Assembly: GCA_039566865.1 (NCBI GenBank)
Contig: CM076953.1
Span: forward strand, 1 to 64,000
Source: Aurelia coerulea
Taxonomy: Eukaryota; Cnidaria; Scyphozoa; Semaeostomeae; Ulmaridae
DNA: 64,000 bases
Reading direction: 5' to 3'
The notes beneath the pieces are model-generated. The model did not search any database, was not told where the DNA came from, and saw nothing but the letters and a program-made list of their open reading frames with translations. Both the position numbers and the translations under genes were made by a program. Positions 1-11,432 of the stretch are shown here, one piece after another. The first letter of the stretch is position 1; every line of letters begins with the position of its first letter.

Positions 1-433
1 CCTAACCCTAACCCTAACCCTAACCCTAACCCTAACCCTAACCCTAACCCTAACCCTAACCCTAACCCTAACCCTAACCCTAACCCTAACCCTAACCCTA
101 ACCCTAACCCTAACCCTAACCCTAACCCTAACCCTAACCCTAACCCTAACCCTAACCCTAACCCTAACCCTAACCCTAACCCTAACCCTAACCCTAACCC
201 TAACCCTAACCCTAACCCTAACCCTAACCCTAACCCTAACCCTAACCCTAACCCTAACCCTAACCCTAACCCTAACCCTAACCCTAACCCTAACCCTAAC
301 CCTAACCCTAACCCTAACCCTAACCCTAACCCTAACCCTAACCCTAACCCTAACCCTAACCCTAACCCTAACCCTAACCCTAACCCTAACCCTAACCCTA
401 ACCCTAACCCTAACCCTAACCCTAACCCTAACC

Positions 434-474
<41 letters not shown>

Positions 475-488
475 CCCTAACCCTAACC

Positions 489-529
<41 letters not shown>

Positions 530-681
530 CCCTAACCCTAACCCTAACCCTAACCCTAACCCTAACCCTAACCCTAACCCTAACCCTAACCCTAACCCTA
601 ACCCTAACCCTAACCCTAACCCTAACCCTAACCCTAACCCTAACCCTAACCCTAACCCTAACCCTAACCCTAACCCTAACC

Positions 682-722
<41 letters not shown>

Positions 723-880
723 CCCTAACCCTAACCCTAACCCTAACCCTAACCCTAACCCTAACCCTAACCCTAACCCTAACCCTAACCCTAACCCTAA
801 CCCTAACCCTAACCCTAACCCTAACCCTAACCCTAACCCTAACCCTAACCCTAACCCTAACCCTAACCCTAACCCTAACC

Positions 881-921
<41 letters not shown>

Positions 922-1019
922 CCCTAACCCTAACCCTAACCCTAACCCTAACCCTAACCCTAACCCTAACCCTAACCCTAACCCTAACCCTAACCCTAAC
1001 CCTAACCCTAACCCTAACC

Positions 1020-1060
<41 letters not shown>

Positions 1061-1662
1061 CCCTAACCCTAACCCTAACCCTAACCCTAACCCTAACCCT
1101 AACCCTAACCCTAACCCTAACCCTAACCCTAACCCTAACCCTAACCCTAACCCTAACCCTAACCCTAACCCTAACCCTAACCCTAACCCTAACCCTAACC
1201 CTAACCCTAACCCTAACCCTAACCCTAACCCTAACCCTAACCCTAACCCTAACCCTAACCCTAACCCTAACCCTAACCCTAACCCTAACCCTAACCCTAA
1301 CCCTAACCCTAACCCTAACCCTAACCCTAACCCTAACCCTAACCCTAACCCTAACCCTAACCCTAACCCTAACCCTAACCCTAACCCTAACCCTAACCCT
1401 AACCCTAACCCTAACCCTAACCCTAACCCTAACCCTAACCCTAACCCTAACCCTAACCCTAACCCTAACCCTAACCCTAACCCTAACCCTAACCCTAACC
1501 CTAACCCTAACCCTAACCCTAACCCTAACCCTAACCCTAACCCTAACCCTAACCCTAACCCTAACCCTAACCCTAACCCTAACCCTAACCCTAACCCTAA
1601 CCCTAACCCTAACCCTAACCCTAACCCTAACCCTAACCCTAACCCTAACCCTAACCCTAACC

Positions 1663-1703
<41 letters not shown>

Positions 1704-3798
1704 CCCTAACCCTAACCCTAACCCTAACCCTAACCCTAACCCTAACCCTAACCCTAACCCTAACCCTAACCCTAACCCTAACCCTAACCCTAACCCTAAC
1801 CCTAACCCTAACCCTAACCCTAACCCTAACCCTAACCCTAACCCTAACCCTAACCCTAACCCTAACCCTAACCCTAACCCTAACCCTAACCCTAACCCTA
1901 ACCCTAACCCTAACCCTAACCCTAACCCTAACCCTAACCCTAACCCTAACCCTAACCCCTAACCCTAACCCTAACCCTAACCCTAACCCTAACCCTAACC
2001 CTAACCCTAACCCTAACCCTAACCCTAACCCTAACCCTAACCCTAACCCTAACCCTAACCCTAACCCTAACCCTAACCCTAACCCTAACCCTAACCCTAA
2101 CCCTAACCCTAACCCTAACCCTAACCCTAACCCTAACCCTAACCCTAACCCTAACCCTAACCCTAACCCTAACCCTAACCCTAACCCTAACCCTAACCCT
2201 AACCCTAACCCTAACCCTAACCCTAACCCTAACCCTAACCCTAACCCTAACCCTAACCCTAACCCTAACCCTAACCCTAACCCTAACCCTAACCCTAACC
2301 CTAACCCTAACCCTAACCCTAACCCTAACCCTAACCCTAACCCTAACCCTAACCCTAACCCTAACCCTAACCCTAACCCTAACCCTAACCCTAACCCTAA
2401 CCCTAACCCTAACCCTAACCCTAACCCTAACCCTAACCCTAACCCTAACCCTAACCCTAACCCTAACCCTAACCCTAACCCTAACCCTAACCCTAACCCT
2501 AACCCTAACCCTAACCCTAACCCTAACCCTAACCCTAACCCTAACCCTAACCCTAACCCTAACCCTAACCCTAACCCTAACCCTAACCCTAACCCTAACC
2601 CTAACCCTAACCCTAACCCTAACCCTAACCCTAACCCTAACCCTAACCCTAACCCTAACCCTAACCCTAACCCTAACCCTAACCCTAACCCTAACCCTAA
2701 CCCTAACCCTAACCCTAACCCTAACCCTAACCCTAACCCTAACCCTAACCCTAACCCTAACCCTAACCCTAACCCTAACCCTAACCCTAACCCTAACCCT
2801 AACCCTAACCCTAACCCTAACCCTAACCCTAACCCTAACCCTAACCCTAACCCTAACCCTAACCCTAACCCTAACCCTAACCCTAACCCTAACCCTAACC
2901 CTAACCCTAACCCTAACCCTAACCCTAACCCTAACCCTAACCCTAACCCTAACCCTAACCCTAACCCTAACCCTAACCCTAACCCTAACCCTAACCCTAA
3001 CCCTAACCCTAACCCTAACCCTAACCCTAACCCTAACCCTAACCCTAACCCTAACCCTAACCCTAACCCTAACCCTAACCCTAACCCTAACCCTAACCCT
3101 AACCCTAACCCTAACCCTAACCCTAACCCTAACCCTAACCCTAACCCTAACCCTAACCCTAACCCTAACCCTAACCCTAACCCTAACCCTAACCCTAACC
3201 CTAACCCTAACCCTAACCCTAACCCTAACCCTAACCCTAACCCTAACCCTAACCCTAACCCTAACCCTAACCCTAACCCTAACCCTAACCCTAACCCTAA
3301 CCCTAACCCTAACCCTAACCCTAACCCTAACCCTAACCCTAACCCTAACCCTAACCCTAACCCTAACCCTAACCCTAACCCTAACCCTAACCCTAACCCT
3401 AACCCTAACCCTAACCCTAACCCTAACCCTAACCCTAACCCTAACCCTAACCCTAACCCTAACCCTAACCCTAACCCTAACCCTAACCCTAACCCTAACC
3501 CTAACCCTAACCCTAACCCTAACCCTAACCCTAACCCTAACCCTAACCCTAACCCTAACCCTAACCCTAACCCTAACCCTAACCCTAACCCTAACCCTAA
3601 CCCTAACCCTAACCCTAACCCTAACCCTAACCCTAACCCTAACCCTAACCCTAACCCTAACCCTAACCCTAACCCTAACCCTAACCCTAACCCTAACCCT
3701 AACCCTAACCCTAACCCTAACCCTAACCCTAACCCTAACCCTAACCCTAACCCTAACCCTAACCCTAACCCTAACCCTAACCCTAACCCTAACCCTAA
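1..3798 (-). repeat. Telomere, (TTAGGG)n, C-strand shown
   Basis: Uninterrupted CCCTAA hexamers from base 1, giving a TTAGGG G-strand on the minus strand, as expected for a left chromosome tip. The length equals 5 bases plus 631 hexamers plus seven single-base insertions. Six insertions make CCCTAAA (TTTAGGG-type) units, near 455, 510, 702, 901, 1041 and 1684; one makes CCCCTAA near 1957. From about 1958 to 3798 every hexamer is perfect. The array ends in CCCTAA followed by AC and then the 20-bp satellite. The motif is the metazoan telomere repeat, added by telomerase and bound by shelterin-like proteins. Confidence 0.99.
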
Positions 3799-3800
3799 AC

Positions 3801-6333
3801 CTAGGGTTGGGGCCGAAAACCTAGGGTTGGGGCCGAAAACCTAGGGTTGGGGCCGAAAACCTAGGGTTGGGGCCGAAAACCTAGGGTTGGGGCCGAAAAC
3901 CTAGGGTTGGGGCCGAAAACCTAGGGTTGGGGCCGAAAACCTAGGGTTGGGGCCGAAAACCTAGGGTTGGGGCCGAAAACCTAGGGTTGGGGCCGAAAAC
4001 CTAGGGTTGGGGCCGAAAACCTAGGGTTGGGGCCGAAAACCTAGGGTTGGGGCCGAAAACCTAGGGTTGGGGCCGAAAACCTAGGGTTGGGGCCGAAAAC
4101 CTAGGGTTGGGGCCGAAAACCTAGGGTTGGGGCCGAAAACCTAGGGTTGGGGCCGAAAACCTAGGGTTGGGGCCGAAAACCTAGGGTTGGGGCCGAAAAC
4201 CTAGGGTTGGGGCCGAAAACCTAGGGTTGGGGCCGAAAACCTAGGGTTGGGGCCGAAAACCTAGGGTTGGGGCCGAAAACCTAGGGTTGGGGCCGAAAAC
4301 CTAGGGTTGGGGCCGAAAACCTAGGGTTGGGGCCGAAAACCTAGGGTTGGGGCCGAAAACCTAGGGTTGGGGCCGAAAACCTAGGGTTGGGGCCGAAAAC
4401 CTAGGGTTGGGGCCGAAAACCTAGGGTTGGGGCCGAAAACCTAGGGTTGGGGCCGAAAACCTAGGGTTGGGGCCGAAAACCTAGGGTTGGGGCCGAAAAC
4501 CTAGGGTTGGGGCCGAAAACCTAGGGTTGGGGCCGAAAACCTAGGGTTGGGGCCGAAAACCTAGGGTTGGGGCCGAAAACCTAGGGTTGGGGCCGAAAAC
4601 CTAGGGTTGGGGCCGAAAACCTAGGGTTGGGGCCGAAAACCTAGGGTTGGGGCCGAAAACCTAGGGTTGGGGCCGAAAACCTAGGGTTGGGGCCGAAAAC
4701 CTAGGGTTGGGGCCGAAAACCTAGGGTTGGGGCCGAAAACCTAGGGTTGGGGCCGAAAACCTAGGGTTGGGGCCGAAAACCTAGGGTTGGGGCCGAAAAC
4801 CTAGGGTTGGGGCCGAAAACCTAGGGTTGGGGCCGAAAACCTAGGGTTGGGGCCGAAAACCTAGGGTTGGGGCCGAAAACCTAGGGTTGGGGCCGAAAAC
4901 CTAGGGTTGGGGCCGAAAACCTAGGGTTGGGGCCGAAAACCTAGGGTTGGGGCCGAAAACCTAGGGTTGGGGCCGAAAACCTAGGGTTGGGGCCGAAAAC
5001 CTAGGGTTGGGGCCGAAAACCTAGGGTTGGGGCCGAAAACCTAGGGTTGGGGCCGAAAACCTAGGGTTGGGGCCGAAAACCTAGGGTTGGGGCCGAAAAC
5101 CTAGGGTTGGGGCCGAAAACCTAGGGTTGGGGCCGAAAACCTAGGGTTGGGGCCGAAAACCTAGGGTTGGGGCCGAAAACCTAGGGTTGGGGCCGAAAAC
5201 CTAGGGTTGGGGCCGAAAACCTAGGGTTGGGGCCGAAAACCTAGGGTTGGGGCCGAAAACCTAGGGTTGGGGCCGAAAACCTAGGGTTGGGGCCGAAAAC
5301 CTAGGGTTGGGGCCGAAAACCTAGGGTTGGGGCCGAAAACCTAGGGTTGGGGCCGAAAACCTAGGGTTGGGGCCGAAAACCTAGGGTTGGGGCCGAAAAC
5401 CTAGGGTTGGGGCCGAAAACCTAGGGTTGGGGCCGAAAACCTAGGGTTGGGGCCGAAAACCTAGGGTTGGGGCCGAAAACCTAGGGTTGGGGCCGAAAAC
5501 CTAGGGTTGGGGCCGAAAACCTAGGGTTGGGGCCGAAAACCTAGGGTTGGGGCCGAAAACCTAGGGTTGGGGCCGAAAACCTAGGGTTGGGGCCGAAAAC
5601 CTAGGGTTGGGGCCGAAAACCTAGGGTTGGGGCCGAAAACCTAGGGTTGGGGCCGAAAACCTAGGGTTGGGGCCGAAAACCTAGGGTTGGGGCCGAAAAC
5701 CTAGGGTTGGGGCCGAAAACCTAGGGTTGGGGCCGAAAACCTAGGGTTGGGGCCGAAAACCTAGGGTTGGGGCCGAAAACCTAGGGTTGGGGCCGAAAAC
5801 CTAGGGTTGGGGCCGAAAACCTAGGGTTGGGGCCGAAAACCTAGGGTTGGGGCCGAAAACCTAGGGTTGGGGCCGAAAACCTAGGGTTGGGGCCGAAAAC
5901 CTAGGGTTGGGGCCGAAAACCTAGGGTTGGGGCCGAAAACCTAGGGTTGGGGCCGAAAACCTAGGGTTGGGGCCGAAAACCTAGGGTTGGGGCCGAAAAC
6001 CTAGGGTTGGGGCCGAAAACCTAGGGTTGGGGCCGAAAACCTAGGGTTGGGGCCGAAAACCTAGGGTTGGGGCCGAAAACCTAGGGTTGGGGCCGAAAAC
6101 CTAGGGTTGGGGCCGAAAACCTAGGGTTGGGGCCGAAAACCTAGGGTTGGGGCCGAAAACCTAGGGTTGGGGCCGAAAACCTAGGGTTGGGGCCGAAAAC
6201 CTAGGGTTGGGGCCGAAAACCTAGGGTTGGGGCCGAAAACCTAGGGTTGGGGCCGAAAACCTAGGGTTGGGGCCGAAAACCTAGGGTTGGGGCCGAAAAC
6301 CTAGGGTTGGGGCCGAAAACCTAGGGTTGGGGC
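3801..6333 (+). repeat. Telomere-adjacent 20-bp satellite, 126 full units plus 13 bp
   Basis: The unit CTAGGGTTGGGGCCGAAAAC repeats in perfect phase from 3801 to 6320, 126 full units, followed by a 13-bp partial unit; I see no substitutions. Each unit carries CTAGGGTTG, which fits the published vertebrate TRF half-site YTAGGGTTR, and one CpG. The G-rich strand is the plus strand, so the telomere-like core points opposite to the true telomere. GGG and GGGG runs separated by TT could support quadruplexes across two units. Perfect homogeneity indicates recent amplification or ongoing homogenisation. TRF binding is inferred, not shown. Confidence 0.97.
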
Positions 6334-6555
6334 ATGGGCATTTTCTCCTACCTCTTCTTGCACCTTATCCCCCCGCCCACCCTGTGTTCCTCTTCCTATT
6401 AATACCATTAATTCCACTCTAATGCTATCATTATGGACACACACAGCTCTAATCCCATTGAGCATGCTCAGTTCTTCAAAACAGAGAATAGATCGTTTCA
6501 ACGACTCCATCACTTCCACCATCAAAATAGTGCATGAAATCAAAACAGAAACCTC
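6334..6555. other. Unique spacer between the two subtelomeric satellites
   Basis: About 220 bp of non-repetitive sequence with a C-rich patch near 6370. An open frame on the minus strand (about 70 unique codons, then continuing into the 20-bp satellite) has no motif I recognise and no sign of being a gene. I see nothing else in it. Confidence 0.6.
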
Positions 6556-9500
6556 AAAACACGTTTCCTGACCCTCATTTCCATGTAAATGGCCTATTTG
6601 GGCAAATATATATTTTAGAAATTATCAAAAGAAAGTTTTTTTTGCCAAATACTCCCTAAATATGTCTCCTGGGACACTAAAAACATGTTTGCTGACCCAT
6701 ATTCTTTGGTAAAATGGCCTATTACGACCTAAAAAGTATTCTCTAATTTCCAAGAAAATTTTTTTTCACCCAAAACACCATAAAAATATCCCCTAGGCCA
6801 CTGAAACATGTTTCTTGACCCTTATTCTTGGATAAAATGGCCTATTTCGGCCTAAAATAAATTTCAAAAACTGTCAAAAAATATTTTGTTCACCCAAAAC
6901 TCCCTAAAAAAAGTCTCTTGGGACACTAAAACATGTTTCCTGACCCTCCTTCATGAGTAAAATGGCCAATTTGGGCCTAAAATCGATTTTCAAAATTTTC
7001 AAAATTTAAAATTTTTTCACCCAAAACTCCCTTAAAATGTCCCTTGCGACAAGAAAACATGTTTCCTTACCCTCTTTCATGGGTAAAATGGCCTATTTGG
7101 GCCTAAATCGATATTCAAAATTTTTCCCCCAAAACTCCTTTAAAATGTCCCGTTCGACACTAAAACATGTTTCCTGGCCCTTTTTCCTAGGTAAAATGGC
7201 CTATTTGGGCCTAAAATCGATACTCAAAATTTCCAAAAAAAGTTTTTTTGCCAAAAACTCTCTAAAAAATTCCTGTGGGACACTTAAACATGTTTCCTAA
7301 ACCTTTCTCTTGCGTAAAAAGGCCTATTTGGGCCTAAACTCGATCCTAAAAAATTTCCAAAGAAAAAGTTCTTTCACCCAAAACTCCCTAAAAATGTCCC
7401 CAGGGCACTGAAACATTTTTCCCGACCCTTATTCTTGGATAAAATGGCCTATTTAGGCCAAAAATAAATTTCAAAACTATCAAAAAAATATTTGTTCGCC
7501 CAAAACTCCCTCAAAATACCCCTTGGGACACTAAAACATGTTTCCTGACCCTCTTTTACGTGTAAAATGGCCTATTTGGGCCTAAAATCGATTTTCTAAA
7601 TTTTCAAAATTAAAAATTTTTCAACAAAACTCCCTTAACAATGTCCCGAGGGAGACTAAAACATGTTTCCTGACTCTCTTTCTTGTGTAAAATGGCCTAT
7701 TTGGGCCTAAAATCGATTTCAAAATTTTCAAAAGAAAAATTTTTTTCGCCCAAAACTCCCTAAAAATGTCCCCTGCGACACTAAAACATGTTTCCTGACC
7801 CTTATCCTTGAGTAAATTGCCTATTTGTGCCTAATATCTATTTTAAAAAGAAATAAAAAAATTGTTTGCGCTAAAAACTCACTAAAATTGTCCCATGCGA
7901 CACTAAAACATGTTTCCTGACCCTTTTGTATGCGTAGAATGGCCTATTTGGGCCTGTTTGGGCCAAAAATGATTTTGAAACTTTGCAAATAAAATTTCCT
8001 TTCGCCAAAAACTCTCTAAAAATGTCCCATGTGACAGTAAATTATGTTTCCTGACTCTTTTTCTTGGGTAAAATGGCCTATTTGGGCCTAAAATCGATTT
8101 TCAAAATTCTCAAGAAAAAATTTCCTTTCGCCCAAAACTCCCTAAAAATGTCCCGTGGGACACTAAAAAACATGTTTCCTTACCCTTTTTCTTGGGTAAA
8201 ATGGCCTATTTGGGCCTAAAATCGGTTCTCAAAATTTCCAAAAAAAAACATTTTTTTCGCCCACAACTCCCTTTAAGTGTCCCGTGGGACACTATAACAT
8301 GTTTCCTGGCCCTTTTCTTGTGTAATATGGCCTATTAGGGCCTAAAATCGATTTCAAAATTTTCAAAAGAAAAATTTTTTTCGCCCAAAACTCCCTAAAA
8401 ATGTCCCCTGCGACACTAAAACATGTTTCCTGACCCTTATCCTTGAGTAAATTGCCTATTTGTGCCTAATATCTATTTTAAAAAGAAATAAAAAAAATTG
8501 TTTGCGCTAAAAACTCACTAAAATTGTCCCATGCGACACTAAAACATGTTTCCTGACCCTTTTGTATGCATAGAATGGCCTATTTGGGCCTGTTTGGGCC
8601 AAAAATGATTTTGAAACTTTGCAAAAAAAAATTTCCTTTCGCCAAAAACTCTCTAAAAATGTCCCGTGTGACAATAAAACATGTTTCCTGACTCTTTTTC
8701 TTGGGTAAAATGGCCTATTTGGGCCTAAAATCGATTTTCAAAATTCTCTAGAAAAAATTTTCTTTCGCCCAAAACTTGCTTAGAATTTCCTGTGGGACAC
8801 TAAAACATGTTTCCTGGCCCTTTTTCTCATGTAAAATGGCCCATTTCGGCCTAAAATCGATTGTCAAAATTTCCAAAAATAAATTTCTCACCCAAAACTC
8901 CCTAAAAATGTCCCGTGTTACACTATAACATGTTTCCTGACCCTTAGTCTTGGGTAAAATGGCCTATTTGGGCCTGAAATCAATTTAAAAAGAAATAATT
9001 TTTTAAATTGTTTTCGCTAAAAACACACTAAAATTGTCCCATGGGACACTAAAACATGTTTCCTGACCCTTTTGAATGCGTAAAATTGCCTATTTGGGCC
9101 TGTTTGGGCCAAAAATTTATTTTGAAACTTTGCAAAAAAATTTCCTTTCGCCCAAACTCTCTAAAAATGTCCCGTGTGACACTAAAACATGTTTCCTTAC
9201 CCTTTTTCTTGGATAAAATGGCCTATTTGGGCCTAAAATAGATTCTCAAAATTCTCAAATAAATTTCCTTTTGCCAAAAACTCCCTAAAAATGTCCCGTG
9301 TGACACTAAAACATGTTTCCTTACCCTTTTTCTTGGGTAAAATGGCCTATTTGGGCCTAAAATCGGTTCTCAAAATTTCCAAAAAAAAACATTTTTTTCG
9401 CCCACAACTCCCTTTAAGTGTCCCGTGGGACACTATAACATGTTTCCTGGCCCTTTTTCTTGTGTAAAATGGCCTATTAGGGCCTAAAATCGATTTTCAA

Positions 9501-10138
9501 AATTCTCAAGAAAAAATTTCCTTTCGCCCAAAACTCCCTAAAAATGTCCCGTGGGACACTAAAAAACATGTTTCCTTACCCTTTTTCTTGGGTAAAATGG
9601 CCTATTTGGGCCTAAAATCGATTCTCAAACCTCCAAAAGAAAAACTTTTTTCACACAAAACTCCCTTAAATGTCCCGTGATACACTAAAACATGTTTCCT
9701 GACCCATTGTCTTGTGTAAAATGGCCTATTTGGGCCCAAAATCGATTTTTAAAATTTTCCAAAAAAATTCCTTTGACCGAAAACTCCCTAAAAAGTCCCC
9801 TAGGACACTAAAACATGTTTCCTGACCCTTATTCTTGGGTAAAATGGCCTATTTGGGCCTAAAATCGATTTTCAAAAAAAAGAGTTTTTTCGCCCAAAAC
9901 TCCCTAAAAATGTCACGTGTGACACTAAAACATTGTTCCTGACCCTTTTTCTTGTGTAAAATGGCCTATTTGGGCCTAAAATCAATTTTTTTTTAATTTT
10001 CAACAAACAATTTTTTTTCGCCCAAAACTCCCTAAAAATGTCCCGTGGGACACTAAAGCATGTTTCCTGACCCTTATCCTTAGGTAAAATGGCCTATTTA
10101 GGCCTACAATCGAATTTAAAAATTTTCAAAAACAAAAT
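6556..10138 (-). repeat. S127-family subtelomeric satellite, old degenerate array
   Basis: Head-to-tail repeats of roughly 120-130 bp. Recurrent blocks are AAAATGGCCTATTTGGGCCT, AAATCGATT, an A/T-tract, TTCGCCCAAAACTCCCTAAA, AATGTCCCGTGGGACACTAA and ACATGTTTCCTGACCCTT. Units differ by many substitutions and indels. This is the reverse complement of the unit that fills 30305-64000, so the array belongs to the same family in inverted orientation and I mark it minus relative to that array. GTCCC-GT-GGGAC and GGCC-TATTTG-GGCC are short palindromes in many units. A longer segment recurs: the stretch around 7740-8110 closely resembles that around 8370-8740, a local segmental duplication of about 630 bp. 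Open frames within it are by-products. Confidence 0.93.
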
Positions 10139-10555
10139 TGAAGCTTTTCCACTCCCTTGCAACCTTTGCATTGTTGAAGGAAGCAAACACAAGCGGCTCT
10201 TGGAAATGCTTGACAACTGCTAACAAATCATTGTTGCCATAATCACCATCTGTCTAAAACGGTGGATCAAACCATCGCATTTTAGAATAGATTTCACTGT
10301 TGAAATCGAAAAATCTTGTTTCCAACATCTGGATCATGGAGGGGATGACCATTTGCTTGATACTCCATATCTTTGCAATGCACTTCTTGGACGAAAATGG
10401 ATTCATTGAAACATCCAAGTGAATACATTTCGCTCTTCAATAAAGGTTTGCGCACCTGAATTATTGCTCTCGTGACACCACTGGGGCGCGTGCCTGCATG
10501 ATCGCGCGCGTCTCATTGAAAGCGTCTCATTAAAATTGAAAGATCAATTTTCGAA
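10139..10555. mobile_element. Non-satellite insertion carrying a hAT-like fragment
   Basis: A ~415-bp block interrupts the satellite; S127 resumes near 10556. The left two-thirds encode a transposase-like fragment on the minus strand. The right end is CpG-rich (GCGCGTGCCTGC, GATCGCGCGCGTC) with a short direct repeat GCGTCTCATT. No terminal inverted repeats or target duplication are evident, so this is a fragment and not a complete transposon. Confidence 0.6.
10140..10437 (-). pseudogene. hAT-type (ZNF862/KIAA1586-like) transposase C-terminal fragment
   Basis: Minus-strand translation gives one frame with a single internal stop (TAG, plus-strand 10254-10256). In order it contains KIWSIKQMVIPSMIQ, LETRFFDFNSEIYSKMRWFD, then after the stop GDYGNNDLLAVVKHFQEPL and AREWKSF. 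The FDP segment followed by a YGxxxLxxVxxHF stretch is the layout of the C-terminal part of KIAA1586/ZNF862-like hAT transposases, domesticated in vertebrates and abundant as transposons in invertebrates. The fragment lacks the N-terminus and any start, and is surrounded by satellite, so it cannot be functional. The family call comes from pattern recognition only and needs a protein search. Confidence 0.5.
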
Positions 10556-10806
10556 ATTTCCGAAAGCCTATTTGGCCCTAAAATCGATTCTCAAAATTTC
10601 CAAAATAAAAAATTTTTTTCGCCCAAAAATGTCCCGTGGGACACTAAATCATGTTTCCTGACCCTCTTTCATGTGTACAATGGCCTATTTTGGTCTAACA
10701 TCGATTGTCAACATTTTCAAAAAAAAAAAATTTTTCGCCAAAACTCCCTAAAAATGTCCCCTGGGACACTAAAACATGTTTCCTGACCCTTTTTCTTGTG
10801 TAAAAT
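10556..10806 (-). repeat. S127 satellite, resumed after the insertion
   Basis: About two more degenerate units of the same satellite and orientation as 6556-10138, with GCCCAAAAATGTCCCGTGGG, CATGTTTCCTGACCC and GGCCTATTTTGGTC blocks. It marks the inner edge of the old array; after TTCTTGTGTAAAATTCAT the sequence is no longer satellite. Confidence 0.85.
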
Positions 10807-11007
10807 TCATAAGAAAAATTTTCAGAAAAACAAATTCTTGGCCAGAACAATCGATTTGCCTTTGAATTATGAGTCAGAAACACATTTTAGGGTCCCTAAG
10901 GACAATTTTGTGATGTTTTGCAAATTTTTAAAAATACCATCAATTTCCTGAATAGTGTATCGAATGAAACACAGAAACAACATTTATTTCTATTACTTTT
11001 CGATTTC
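10807..11007. other. AT-rich spacer with a tiny head-to-head telomeric motif
   Basis: About 200 bp of AT-rich sequence without a recognisable gene. At 10887-10899 it reads TTAGGG-T-CCCTAA, one G-strand hexamer facing one C-strand hexamer. This may be chance. Confidence 0.5.
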
Positions 11008-11354
11008 AACATACCTTGCCTATTTAGTTCAGCAACAGCATATTTATATCATCTTCTTCATCATTACATTCAATTGATCAACACAAATAGCAATCAGCTT
11101 ACCACAATCTTCAATCTTCCTTAACTAATCTAAAGAAAAAGAACATTTTCTAAATTCATATTGGAAATCAAGTGTGAAATAAAACATTCAACAGAAACAG
11201 GAGCGGCATGAAAATATAAACATCTGACACAAAAAGAAAATGTAAATGATATGGCAAGACAATTAAGGTCAGATGAAAAAGACAACACTTACCCAGTTAA
11301 ACTTCCGTGGAGCAGGAAGTAAGAATCTGACATAAGACAAATTTCGTAGAAAAA
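11008..11354 (+). repeat. Flanking direct repeat, copy 1 (~345 bp)
   Basis: From AACATACCTTGCC to TTTCGTAGAAAA this matches 22204-22547 in the same orientation, with shared blocks such as AGCAACAGCATATTTATATC, AATCAAGTGTGAAATA and GAAAATATAAACATCT. The copies differ by scattered substitutions and small indels. They bracket the minisatellite and the transposon inserted in it. The ends are not TG...CA and I see no target duplication, so they do not look like ordinary LTRs. Confidence 0.88.
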
Positions 11355-11432
11355 ATTATATTAGAATATTTGAGATTTTTGAATTATAACGAAAATCCTT
11401 CAACTAGTTGAATATAACCTAACAGTGACATT
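11355..11432. other. AT-rich junction with a 14-bp palindrome
   Basis: A short AT-rich link between the direct repeat and the minisatellite. It holds the perfect palindrome TTCAACTAGTTGAA at 11399-11412. No gene. Confidence 0.5.

Noticed and set aside
6301..6543. 80-codon minus-strand frame next to the 20-bp satellite
   Set aside because: Its end lies inside the satellite and the rest shows no motif; too short and featureless to call.
7037..7300. Open frames of 60-87 codons across the left satellite, also at 9056-9241
   Set aside because: They read through several satellite units with repeated LKHVS and KMAYLGL words and depend on indels between units. No gene structure.
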